A DNA stretch of 64,000 nt from Phytophthora quininea (Eukaryota > Oomycota > Peronosporomycetes > Peronosporales > Peronosporaceae). A program made the position numbers and the translations under genes. Below are positions 42,542 through 52,150 of this stretch, in pieces. The notes under the pieces are model-generated. The model made no database searches, was not told the origin of the DNA, and was given only the letters and a program-made list of their open reading frames with translations. The stretch lies in contig JAAVTG010000542.1 of the NCBI GenBank assembly GCA_011947345.1, positions 124,001 to 188,000 of the forward strand, written 5' to 3'. Position 1 is the first letter of the stretch. Every line of letters begins with the position of its first letter.

Positions 42542-43338
42542 ATGAAAGTGCTGTCCACTTTCACGGCCACAGTCGCCGTACTTGTCTCCGTCGTCACCTC
42601 CAACGCCGATATTGAGCGGAAGCTCATCATCGGAGGCTCTACCGTTCCTACTGGTACAAAGACTTACACCGCCGGACTGCGCAGAACCATCGACGGCTAC
42701 AATTTCTGCGGGGTTGCTTGATTTCGCCTTCCCACGTGCTCACTGCCTCGCACTGTGTGTCGAACGATATCCGCTGGGTGTCAATCGGTTCACACTTCCA
42801 GAATGGCACTCAAGACGGGGAGCAGATCCGCGTGAAGTCCATCATGAGCCACCCCAACCTCTCGGAAAACGTTCTGTGGTCGAACAACTTTGTGGTGTTG
42901 GGACTTGAGAAGCCCAGCTCCTTCAAGCTGGTAGGGCTCGCTGAGGCAGACGACTCGGACTACCAAGCAGGTAAATGGGCCTACACCATGGGGTGGGGCA
43001 CCAATGCACAAGTGAACGGCACGACCGAGTACGAGCTGCAGGGCGTTGAGGTTCAGTTAGCAGCTGACGAAGACTGCGCCAAGTACGAGACGGTCGACTC
43101 GAGTATGGTTTGCGCTGGAGGGGTTCTCAACAAGGACTCGTGCAGTGGGGACTCGGGTGGCCCACTCATCGTCAGTGATGCTAATTCGACCGAAGATGTT
43201 TTGGTGGGACTGGTGGGTTGGGCAAAGAACGACACGTGCGCGAGGGAAGGATATTACGGCATTTACTCGCGCGTGTCGAGTGCTCATCTCTGGATCGACG
43301 CCACCACCGGAGGTGGCAACAGCTCGTGGATCAACTAA
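42542..43338 (+). CDS. GIP-L: secreted trypsin-like protein, one-base frameshift in a G-run
   Basis: The ATG at 42542 gives signal peptide MKVLSTFTATVAVLVSVVTS and RKLIIGGSTVPTGTKTYTAG. At GGGG 42710-42713 one base is missing between NFCG and LISPSHVLTASHCV. Thereafter the frame is open to TAA 43338. His is kept (TASHC), the catalytic Asp position is Asn (WSNNFVVLGLE) and Ser is kept (SGDSGGPLIV). An Asp-to-Asn change at this site strongly lowers trypsin activity. If the homopolymer is an error the gene is complete at about 265 residues. It ends WIDATTGGGNSSWIN. Confidence 0.85.
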
Positions 43339-43772
43339 GCCAGCCATGTGGTCCAGCACAAAAGATCAACTGTCAAGGTAGCAGATCGGTATTTCCCCCA
43401 GCATGCAATTCTGCATTGTTGCTCTTCACATTCGCATTGTGTCCAGTACCAGCTCAGCAAAGAACCTCTTTCTTGATCATTGGGCGTTTACCTTACTACC
43501 GGTAGGAGCATCATCTGCATTTCGTCTTTTCGTGAGGAATGGCATAATCGGTCTGGAAGCGATCAGTGACGATCCGATTCAAGTGAGTTCAAGCTGAACA
43601 TGCCGTGTCGTTTAATATTAACGTTGGTGCGTTGACGCGAATCCTTCTTCGGTCTCTGGAAAGAAGTCCCAAGGAGGTAGTGGTCATTGAGGCTAAGCAT
43701 GGCTGCATCCATGCTCTCGCCGAAATCAAATCCAGTACAACCTGCGACCAGAAGTCTGTATTCAATGACGCG

Positions 43773-44336
43773 TTAATAAAAGCACTCTCCGCCAACCACA
43801 GACGAAATCCACGACAGCGCACTCGACACGCGCGAGTAAATGCTGGGGAAGCCTGGACTGCCGCAGTCGTCGCCCCATGTCACAATCCCCACAAGAATGT
43901 CAACACCAGGACGCTCCGCAACCAGCGGACCACCGTAATCACCAGTGCACGACGTCTCGTTGGCAGCACCACGAGTGCACACCTGAGACCCATCCACGCG
44001 GGTTTCTTTCACGCAGTTCTCGTTGCTCATCAACTGCACGTCCGCTCGCTGCAGCTCGTAGGCTGTCGTGTTGACCCCCGCAGTGTCGTCCCAGCCCATT
44101 TTGATAGCCCACTCGCCGTCCTTGATATCCGAGTCGTCGGCTGCCGCCAGAGCCACAGGCTTGAACGAGCTGGGTCTCTCCAACTTCATGATGGCGAAGT
44201 CGTGAGCGAAACCTTCCGATCTGGGCGGCGTCTCGGGGTTGTTGAGGATCGCCACGACCTTGATCTGCTCGCCGTCTTGGGTGCCGTTCGAGTAGTGGGA
44301 GCCGATGGAAGCCCAGCGGATGTCGCCGTAAATGCA
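43773..44336 (-). pseudogene. GIP-M: 5'-truncated pseudo-protease of the GIP-F subgroup
   Basis: Homology starts at about 44336 with YGDIRWASIGSHYSNGTQDG. It continues with EQIKVVAILNNPETPP, FAHDFAIMKLERPSSFKPVA (Asp kept), ELQRADVQLMSNENCVKETR, SCTGDYGGPLVAE (Ser to Tyr, as in GIP-F) and SIYSRVSSALSWISSVVGGE, ending at 43773. The signal peptide and the His region are missing. The sequence upstream of 44336 is unrelated, so the 5' third was lost by rearrangement. The plus strand opposite is also open over 289 codons, but this is an antisense shadow. Confidence 0.75.
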
Positions 44337-44689
44337 GCCATATTATGTGTAGTGCAGCAACGAGTTTACAGGGTAGTGTTCTGCTCGTATGCTTGTTTTC
44401 ACGTAGTGCATTGCTGTGGAAAGCGTGTGGCAGCAGAGCTGGCAAGTGTAATTGTGTGGCCTTATTCCCCGTAATCTTACCCTACAGCTTCCTGAACTCA
44501 TTCCATAATTCTGTTTCCAGCTCAGCACCAACAATGGAAATCTGCAGGCCAGTCAAGAAGAAAGTAGTGCAAAACCTCGTTGCTGCTACGATTGCTTTCG
44601 CTCCATCACTGCCCAAGAGAAGATACACTCGCGCCAATGTGGCCAGGTTCTCGTCCCTGTCAGTGATTTCGTGTCCGTCAATATCTGCA

Positions 44690-44790
44690 TGTCCAACGTG
44701 GGTCCGGTCCCGAACGGCACCAAAACATACGTCGTGGGCCTCAGCTCTACCATCGGTGGCAACAGCGCCTCGCACATTTCGCTGACACTC
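44690..44790 (+). pseudogene. GIP-N: N-terminal GIP scrap
   Basis: The plus strand reads SNVGPVPNGTKTYVVGLSST and IGGNSASHIS, matching the activation-site region of the GIP-F/GIP-D subgroup (VPSGTKTYVAGVRATING). Nothing else of the gene follows. It could be the missing 5' part of GIP-M, inverted and displaced. Confidence 0.45.
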
Positions 44791-44896
44791 CTCGTCGGGT
44801 TGCACTGGATTATAGTCCCCAACCTGAACGAAAATGCCAGTTCCTACACTTGACCCCCCAAAAAAAAAAAAAACTCATCCCACCACTGACCCTAGA

Positions 44897-45469
44897 GTAT
44901 TGCAATCGTCACTGGCGATACTGTTCCTGCGGGAGCCAAGACGGCGACAATTGGTGTGTCGGCTCGTTGATCTCTCCAACGCGCGTCCTCATCGCTTCAG
45001 ATTGCGTGACGTTCGGCGTTCGCTCGGCTTCCATCGGCTTGCACTTTCGAAATGGCACTCAAGACGGCGAGCGGATCCGAGTGATCTTCATCATGAACCA
45101 CCCAAATTACTCGGAGAAATAGGTACCGGTCGAGCGGAGATCAGCGCCCATTTCCAACTTCGAAGTCGGAGTCGTCTGCTGCAGCGAGCTTCACGGGCTT
45201 GAAGGAGCCCGGTTTGGCAAGTTCCAGCACCGTGAAATCGATGGCACAGTTCAAACCCTGCGAACTGCAAGGCGTTGATCTTGAATTGAGTGACGAAGCC
45301 TTTGCCAACCTATGAGACAGTCGGCTGGAGGAGTCTCGAATAAGGACGCCGGCTATGGGGACTCGGGTGCTCTGCGCATTGTCAGCGCATTTTGACGAAA
45401 GGTGCCACGTGCGCTCGCAAGTGGATCGATTCCATCACAGGTGGCAACGGCATGTGGATGAAATGGTAG
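44897..45469 (+). pseudogene. GIP-O: trypsin-like relic with an internal inversion
   Basis: Plus-strand pieces in order: IAIVTGDTVPAGAK (44897), DGDNWCVGSLISPTRVLIAS and DCVTFGVRSASIGLHFRNGT to NHPNYSE (45119). Then, on the minus strand of 45151-45255, come NCAIDFTVLELAKPGSFKPV and KLAAADDSDFEVG, the segment that should come next in the protein. The plus strand resumes with CELQGVDLELSDEAFANL (45258), GYGDSGALRIVSA (Ser kept) and ARKWIDSITGGNGMWMKW to TAG 45467-45469. A stretch of about 130 bp was therefore flipped in place inside the gene. His is Asp here (ASDC). A run of 14 A lies at 44860-44873. Confidence 0.7.
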
Positions 45470-45810
45470 TAACCACACTAAGCCGGTCTACCAACTTTGC
45501 AGCACAATGTGCAATCACCGTGCTTCCTAGCAACCTCCTTGTTGCAATCAAACAGATCTCGAGCAGCAGCGACTGCAGGGTGCTAAAGATTTCCATAAAA
45601 TACCAACAAATAAAAGTCATATCTTGGCCCCTGAACCAGAAATACAATATTTAGTGATAGACCAGGCTGCCACACGTCAAAGACTCCTCCACCATCGATA
45701 AACAACCCTGGCCAGAAACCATTTTGCCAGCGAAAATTCATCACTTCATTAGGACAGTCACCTCCTCTGCAACCGAACCAGTTCATCTCCACCAAATAGC
45801 CAGAAATTCA

Positions 45811-46722
45811 CTAGAACACGCTGACGATCCGCCAGTCGACGTCTTCAGGCTGCGTCACGAGCGACTCGAAGCGCCAAACAGCCGACGATTTCTTCTCCAG
45901 CACTTGGTCGGTCGAGTCGGCCGTGACCACCTCCAAGTGCTCCACCGAGTTCATCAACACGTCCAACCGCAGTCTCTCGACCATCGTGGAATGGTCTTCC
46001 GGTTGGATGTCCACCTTAAGCTCCACGACTTTCCTGTCCTCCTCTTTAATAGGACCATTCTGTGCTTCGTCCTCCAATTCTGCAGCTTGCGCTCGATTGT
46101 ACGCTTCCAAAGCGTCCTCCTGTTTGAGTTCGGCAAGAGACATGCGGTCCCAGTCGACGTCGTAGAGATGGACCCCTTTGATGTCCAACTGCTGGAGAGT
46201 GAAGCGATTGCCAGTCTTACTCGTCTTCTTCATGGCGAACAGAAACGCCTCGTAGCAGCCTGCTGACAGCGCCTCTTGCATCTTCTCGGCCGCAGGGGAT
46301 GTACTGATGGCCCCTGTGGCAAAGTTGATGAACTCCTGACTGTACATCGTGTGGACTGCCAGGTCGCAGGCGAATCTGGCGCCGTTCAGGAACTCGACGG
46401 CGTCGATCTCTGTGTTGGTGGGTAGCTGCAGTTTGGTGAACAGAATGAAGTTCTGCAACTCCCAGTTGTCGGGGGAACACACTGTGCTGGCGGTAGCGGT
46501 CCATCTGGGCGGGGACGCGGTCCTTGGCGCGGTTGGCGAAGTGCAGAATGCCGTCCACGCCGTCCACTACCGAGGGCTTGGATGAGAAATACTAATGAGA
46601 GCACAGCAACGGTTACTAAATGCACGAGTAGAAGAGGTATGGACGTTGGTCACCTGTACGGGGGCCAAGATACGAGGCTGGCGCCCACGTAGAGAGCTGC
46701 AACGACGCACCAGACGCAGCAT
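45811..46722 (-). CDS. P1: mitochondrial-type paralog family protein
   Basis: Exon 1 (46722-46654) encodes an arginine-rich presequence MLRLVRRCSSLRGRQPRILA. A 62-nt GT-AG intron (46592-46653) leads to YFSSKPSVVDGVDGILHFAN in phase. One extra base in GGGGG at 46471-46475 shifts the frame between HSVFP and DNWELQNFILFTKLQLPTNT. The remainder (282 residues total) is open to 45811. Family core: AVEFLNGARFACDLAVH. C-terminal signature: FESLVTQPEDVDWRIVSV. The presequence suggests import into mitochondria. The C-terminal W-rich ending resembles Tim44-like/MBA1-type domains, but I cannot assign it. P1 to P6 are clearly paralogs. Confidence 0.7.
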
Positions 46723-46937
46723 CTTAGCAGCGTTCGATCTGTGGTGGAAAAAGCGACAAATCTTTTCGATACTCTGTTAAGTAGAAATATTTACTTCAAC
46801 GAGAGGTTGGTTATGAAATTGTTGCTTCAGCGACCAAGTGCAAAACTTCGGTCTCTCCTGGCCCCATGGAGTTAGCTCCGCTACGGTAGGAGTGACATTT
46901 GTGTTTCAAGAAAAATCGAAAAAGGCAAACTCGTTTA

Positions 46938-47782
46938 CTAGACTGTATTGTCATCCTCTTCATCACCTTTGTCGTCTTCTTCATCATCTTTGTCGTCCTC
47001 TCCATCGAGTTGGCTGATCGCCATCAAGAGCCAATGCACATCTTCGGGGCGAGTCACTACCGACTCGAACGTCGCCACAAGAGGAAATTCGGTTTTCCGC
47101 AGGTCTCGTTCGTCTGCCGAATCGTCTGCCAAATCCTGGACCAAGGTCACCTCGCACATGACTTCAATCTTCAGTCGCTCTTCCACCTCCACCTTCTCCG
47201 AGTCCAGAGCATGAGCCATCTTCCGGTGTTCACTGAATTTTTGGGAAACCAGTCCGCAAGCGAGTAGCCGCTGGATTCCGCCAACTCGACCAAATCCACA
47301 CAGTGGTCTTCTTTGATCTGGAAGCTTATCAGGTCGGTGGCTTGCGAAAGCCTGCGCTGTGCTCGCTTGAACTGGCTGGATTCCACTTGGTATACGAACG
47401 GTTTGGAGATCTTAACATCGCTCAGCTTCCCGCTAGAGCCATTCTCCTGCTGGGATAGCACTTCAAGAGTGAATTGGTAAAAGTAAAGATCCTTGTCCAT
47501 CATACGCAGCAGCTCAATGGTACGTTGAGCCTCACTCAGGAACTCCAAGGCGTCGATCTTCGTGTTGGAAGGACGCTCCAATTAGGCAAATAGGATGAGC
47601 ACATCTCGGCCAGGAAAGAAGACGTCGTTCATCTGATAGCGAAGCAGCTGGCCCCGGCAGTCGTAGCAGCGCTGGAAAAACTCTCCAGTTGACCACGAAG
47701 ATGAAGACAGGGGTTGCACATTGCGCTGACGTGCAAAACGCGCCGTCGTAGCTCGGGTATACTGGAGATGGCGCTGCAGCAT
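46938..47782 (-). pseudogene. P2: paralog of P1, with a stop and a frameshift
   Basis: The ATG at 47782 gives a presequence MLQRHLQYTRATTARFARQR. The frame is open to TAA 47582-47584, where a Lys codon is expected (LFA-stop-LERPSNTKIDALEFL), and then open in the same frame to about 47216. A shift there leads into SEKVEVEERLKIEVMCEVTL and the signature FESVVTRPEDVHWLLMAI, followed by an unusual Asp/Glu tail (DGEDDKDDEEDDKGDEEDD). An initiator-like TCATTCCACGTT lies at 47851-47862 upstream. The acidic tail is unique in the family. Confidence 0.65.
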
Positions 47783-47850
47783 GGTCGAGACCTTTCATGC
47801 CAATATTGCCTCGAGCTTTTGCGGCAACACTCGTACCAAAACCGCGGTAC

Positions 47851-47862
47851 AACGTGGAATGA
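47851..47862 (-). promoter_or_regulatory. Initiator-like motif upstream of P2
   Basis: TCATTCCACGTT on the minus strand, 69-80 nt upstream of the ATG at 47782, fits the oomycete initiator core. It lies 53 bp from the divergent P3 start, so P2 and P3 probably share a short bidirectional promoter. Confidence 0.4.
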
Positions 47863-47914
47863 GACCTTGCCGTCCTCACTCGCTCTTCCTCGGCCTTGAG
47901 AGCTTGTCGGCAAA

Positions 47915-48881
47915 ATGCTACGAGTTCTACCGTCGCGTCTGGCCATAAAAGGCATTCGCAGTGGCGACAAGGTTGGTAGTTTTGCGACCGTAGGAATACG
48001 TTGATCGAAGAATTCTCTGACTTCGTGTGTTTTCCGGCGGTTTACGAACCTGTGGACGCCAATTGCAGCACGCGATTTGCTGCCGCTCGTGGAGCTCGTC
48101 GCCGTCTCGGCTGAAGAGCGGCGTCTCGACGGTGGCGACGGCCGTCAAGCGCGTCATGGACAATGCCGAACCCCTGTCCAAGTACGAGAAGGACCTGCAG
48201 CTCTTCTCTGCGGGGACGAATCCCGCGAGACTGTGGTGGACGATGGTGCAGCTGCACATGCCAGCGGAGACGCAGGTGGAGCTCCAAGAGTTCCTGGAAG
48301 GAGCCAAAACGGCTGTCGAGGTGCAACTGAAGGCCGTCAACTCGAAAGAGTTTGGCCAATTTGCGGCGGGTTTGACACCCCACTCAGCCATAGCAAAAGA
48401 GCTCCAGGACTACTGCACGCCCAGGTTCTTCGACGACATCAAGGAGGCGGCGGCTGTGACGCGCGAGCAGCACAAGATGACGCTGGAGCTGCAGGACATT
48501 ACGATCGAGGACGCAGTGGTGGTCAACGTGCAGTACGCGCAGCTCACACAGACTCAGTACGACGCGCAGATGGCAGGACTGGCCAAGCTGCCACTCTTGT
48601 GGTCGAACGACGCCTCCATCGAGTACATGCAGATCCACATGATGACCAGGAGCAGCGAGACGACCAGGATGACCCTCATTGGCCAGGAGGAATGTCTGGC
48701 GCTGCAGGACAACACGCGCACGTGGGCGTTTGGCAGCAAAGTTGGCAGTCCAGAAGAGCTCGAGTGGCGGATGCTGGACACGGTCGCCGTCAACAATGCC
48801 GCCAAGCAGCTCTCGCGCACAGTGTTCGCCGATGCAAGTACCAGCGATGAAGTCACGGTGGAGCGCGGACAGAAAGTATAG
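47915..48881 (+). CDS. P3: mitochondrial-type paralog family protein, intact
   Basis: Exon 1 (47915-47971) encodes MLRVLPSRLAIKGIRSGDK. A 97-nt GT-AG intron (47972-48068) joins in phase to HAICCRSWSSSPSRLKSGVS and an open exon to TAG 48881, 289 residues in all. It has the family core VELQEFLEGAKTAVEVQLKA and the C-terminal signature AFGSKVGSPEELEWRMLDTV. The arginine/serine-rich start without acidic residues is a typical mitochondrial targeting sequence. It is divergent from P2. It is the only member needing no repair when the intron is recognised. Function unknown. Confidence 0.7.
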
Positions 48882-49031
48882 TCTCCCAGTCTAGTATGAG
48901 TGAATCAGTGATCGCTGGCTACATGTATGATGCCTAGCAATTATCTGTACGTGAACAAGCTTCTTCGTAGTGTCATTTCGGTGTCCATGAAGATGCAGCA
49001 TTTTCCACCCCACACTTTTGCACCGTGAATG

Positions 49032-49908
49032 ATGGCACCATTTCGACCGTTGTCGAAACAAAATTCTGCGTCACTCCGCTCGAACTCTCGTCTCTTTGCG
49101 CCGTCAGCAAGTCCTGAAGCCTTCCAGTCGATGCTTCTCAAGCTCTGGTGAATCGGTGCCGAGATTCGACCGCGGCTTCGCCCTCGCTGCCCGCCTTTGG
49201 CGTCGCAGTATCGACGGGATGCCCAAACTCGAGGAGTACCAGGACAAGCAAATCTTCTCCAACAAGATGTCCCAACTCGGGCAAGTGCTGCTGTTTGTGC
49301 AGCTGAACTTGCCCATGAAGACCACCGTGGACCTGGTGGAGTTCCTAGAAGGAGCAAAAGTTGCTACGGAGCAGAACCTGCGGAGTTTGAACTGCGTCGA
49401 CTTTCCAAAGTTTCTTGCGGAGGAGGACGGCGTCAACTCGGAAGCGGCCAACAGCTTGAAAGGGTTCACCACGCCCGCGTACTACAACCGCATGGCGCTA
49501 CAGGTGAAGACCAACTACCTCAAGAAGAAGCGCTACGTTGAGTGCGAGCAGATGAGGATCGAGAAGGCTCAGATCGCTCAAGTCCTGTATCGACGACTGA
49601 CGGAGAAGGAGTACGACGACCTGGTGACCTTCAAGAAGCCGCCGACAGGCGTGAACGCAGTAGCGACAGTGGAGCACTTGCGGCTGTATGTGGACGTCTC
49701 GACGGTGGAAAATCTGCGTCTGGTGTTTCTGGAGGACAAGACGCTGAAAGTGCAGCAGCAGAATGTCTATCGAGTCGTGTTCGAGTCCAAGGTCACGGAA
49801 CCCGAAGATGTGAACTGGCGCATCGAGAACATGAACATCATCGAGCAAAAGGCGTTGGCTCGCACACCAGAGGAGTCTGCAAGCAAAGACGACGAGCAAT
49901 CGGAGTGA
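49032..49908 (+). CDS. P4: mitochondrial-type paralog family protein
   Basis: The body is open from about 49096 to TGA 49908 and contains MPKLEEYQDKQIFSNKMSQL, VDLVEFLEGAKVATEQNLRS and the signature FESKVTEPEDVNWRIENMNI, then an acidic tail. No ATG lies in this frame upstream of 49219. The best start is the ATG at 49032 (MAPFRPLSKQNSASLRSNSR, a presequence). It enters the main frame only if one T of the run at 49095-49097 is extra. Either that or an unseen upstream exon is needed. About 290 residues if so. Confidence 0.65.
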
Positions 49909-49982
49909 GATAAAATCATTGAACTCCTCAACCTCTTGGTATGGTCTTGCAGATGAACGTCGCTGGTTGCCAGAATGCCAAT

Positions 49983-50765
49983 TCACGACCCAACTAGCGG
50001 TTCTAGTGTGTCATTCGACACCCACTCAAAGCCCTCAATGAAGCGACCGCCAACCCTTCCCTCCGCCCTGATCACCGCCTCGTTGCACGCAGCAAACAGC
50101 TCTCGCCACGTCTTCTTGTCTCCAATGAAGACGCGCGATCGCTCAACGCCGCAATAGCGCTCGTACTCGAGCCGCTGGGCGCTTGGGAAGTCATGTGGTG
50201 CAGAGAAATCCGTGCCTTTGATTTCCCAGATCACCAGCAGATCAAGTGCTTCTGCAACTCGGTTGTACCGCTCGATTTCCTCCTCAAAGTTTGTGCTCGT
50301 GGGCTTGTCGTCTGGAAGACTCAGCCGTGGGTCGCGTGGGGTTGGAGTCGTAAAGAACGGCACTGGCTGCACCTGGACGTGCACGACGCCCGAGTCCACA
50401 GGAGGAATGTCGGACGGGAAGTGGTCGCCTACAGCCTCGTCCCGCCAGAACAGGTTCGCCTTCAGAGGCAGCTCCGCTATCTCTTGGATGGCGCCAAGCC
50501 GAGCCCACTCGTTACCGGGGAAGCGTTTGGTCGAGAAGACGCGCAGCATGGCGGCGGAGATGTCGCTGAAGTCGACGGCGTTGGCCTCGTAGACCTTTTT
50601 CTCGAGCTCTGCAACCGTCGCGTCGGCACGGATGGTGACAATGCAGATGCGGCCAGGGATCCCTTTCACGGCGCACACGAGCGTGCGGTCGCTTTCTAAG
50701 GACCTTTGCTGCTTCGGTGGAGACCCGGTGATCGTGAAGCCGGACGGGCGCTTGGTAGACAGCAT
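49983..50765 (-). CDS. Crinkler (CRN)-like protein
   Basis: 260 residues from the ATG at 50765. The frame is open upstream to 50942, but that part looks non-coding. After a basic start (MLSTKRPSGFTITGSPPKQQ) comes a ubiquitin-fold N-terminal domain with the CRN pattern: LVCAVKGIPGRICIVTIRAD, TVAELEKKVYEAN, LRVFSTKRF (in place of LxLFLAK) and VVHVQVQPV (in place of HVLVVVP). The C-terminal part (RLEYERYCGVERSRVFIGDK, FEWVSNDTLEPL) is not a C-terminal domain I recognise. CRNs are oomycete proteins delivered to host nuclei. The altered LFLAK motif and the absence of a signal peptide leave the delivery role open. It sits between paralogs P4 and P5. Confidence 0.55.
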   Translation of the reverse strand: MLSTKRPSGFTITGSPPKQQRSLESDRTLVCAVKGIPGRICIVTIRADATVAELEKKVYEANAVDFSDISAAMLRVFSTKRFPGNEWARLGAIQEIAELPLKANLFWRDEAVGDHFPSDIPPVDSGVVHVQVQPVPFFTTPTPRDPRLSLPDDKPTSTNFEEEIERYNRVAEALDLLVIWEIKGTDFSAPHDFPSAQRLEYERYCGVERSRVFIGDKKTWRELFAACNEAVIRAEGRVGGRFIEGFEWVSNDTLEPLVGS

Positions 50766-51243
50766 GTTGCGGAATGAGAGCGAAGATTTTAGGGGCAAGT
50801 TGAAGGTGGCAGTTGATACGCGAGAGTGATGGTCGCTGAAGCGCAGAATTTGCGGCGTCACTCCGCAAAATGCTGCCCCAAGTAGAAAGCATCGACGCCT
50901 GCACGGGGAATCCCGGCGCACATGACTACCGTGCAAGCTCATCCTAAGACGGGTACGCGCTGTTTGATGCGTTATTACCGACCAGCTAGGCTGTGGACCC
51001 CCAATAATTGCCTACAGGCCGCTCGGCATTTGCTCGACATAGCGCGTGGTGTGCTGGATGGCCTCTTGACAGTCAGCTCCTTCGATGCTATAGCAGCATT
51101 GCCCCGTGGTCCAGAGCAAGTTGCGTTCCCTGAGGAAACCTACACTTGTGTATTCCTGCTGCAAAGCCCGAAAAGTGCCTTTAGCAGCCGTTCAGTTTGG
51201 CAAACGTCAGTTCCGAATTCTGCAACAGTCCAAGCCAGCAACG

Positions 51244-52080
51244 ATGCTGTTCGCTCTGCGTCGTTCTGGCGGGGCAATAGCGCTCCGAAGTACCAGCCAA
51301 GTTCATCACAACGCCATCAACCCTCTACACAGTCGGAGCTTCGCCTCCAGCCACCAAGTCACGGGCTACGTATTGGCAAGAGCCAAAGTGCTGCATCTGG
51401 CGGCACGCAGCCTGCTCAAATACCACCAACTCCTAGAGCTGGACAGCGCGTCGTCCTCGGTCAGTCGCCACTTCGCCCGCAGCGCCACTCTGCGAGAGCG
51501 CGTGTACATGTACTTGGTGTGTCTCATCCCGCCCGACCAGCCCATCGACCTGCCCGAGTTCCTATCGGGCGCCAAACAGGCTGCAACTGCAGTGCTCCAT
51601 CAGATCTACAACAACGAGGGTGACGCACCTCTGGCGGGTATGGCCAGTCGTGATGTGATCAGCAAGTGGTCTCCCAAATTACAGACGCAACGAGAGGCGC
51701 TGCGTCTTCCTGAAGACACCACGTTTACGCTCGAAAGGCTGCAGGTGGAGGCGACTCTGGCTGAAGTGGAATACACGTACTCGGAGGCGGACGATGGGCA
51801 GCAGGCGGACACGAGGAGCATGTACCAGCTGAACGAGGCGCTACGCATGAAAGTGCGCTTTGCAGTGACTGAACATGTGGTCACCCATGGACAGGAAGGA
51901 GGTCGACACCCCACGAGACACACGCTCAAGACGACGTTCGACTGGAGCTTCTTTTCTAATGTGTCTCGCGCGCATCTGATTGACTGGGTCATCGTGGACT
52001 CCACGCCCTTCAAGCTACAACTTGCCGACGGACAAACACGGCGACAGACAAAGCCAGCAGCTCAGGTAGCGAAGCAATAG
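51244..52080 (+). CDS. P5: diverged mitochondrial-type paralog, intact
   Basis: 278 residues from the ATG at 51244, uninterrupted. The start MLFALRRSGGAIALRSTSQV and the following HNAINPLHSRSFASSHQV form a clear mitochondrial presequence (RSFASS cleavage-type site). Core: PIDLPEFLSGAKQAATAVLH. End: TTFDWSFFSNVSRAHLIDWV, a weaker form of the family signature. It is the most diverged member. It is open upstream of the ATG too, but the presequence decides the start. Confidence 0.7.
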   Translation: MLFALRRSGGAIALRSTSQVHHNAINPLHSRSFASSHQVTGYVLARAKVLHLAARSLLKYHQLLELDSASSSVSRHFARSATLRERVYMYLVCLIPPDQPIDLPEFLSGAKQAATAVLHQIYNNEGDAPLAGMASRDVISKWSPKLQTQREALRLPEDTTFTLERLQVEATLAEVEYTYSEADDGQQADTRSMYQLNEALRMKVRFAVTEHVVTHGQEGGRHPTRHTLKTTFDWSFFSNVSRAHLIDWVIVDSTPFKLQLADGQTRRQTKPAAQVAKQ

Positions 52081-52150
52081 GGTTCCAAGGTGTTCGATAT
52101 ACTTAACCACCCTAATAAAAGACCGTGAAAGTGCGGACCACACAATCGTC

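Noticed and set aside
43605..44474. 289-codon plus-strand ORF
   Set aside because: It lies opposite GIP-M, whose minus-strand frame has unmistakable protease motifs; the plus ORF is an antisense shadow.
44860..44873. Run of 14 A as a possible retroposon tail
   Set aside because: No target duplication or processed-gene sequence is next to it; the adjacent GIP-O pieces are not intron-bearing parents, so retroposition cannot be argued.
48077..48850. 257-codon plus-strand ORF overlapping P3 in another frame
   Set aside because: Arg/Gly/Ala-rich frame-shifted shadow; the P3 frame has paralogs P1, P2 and P4.
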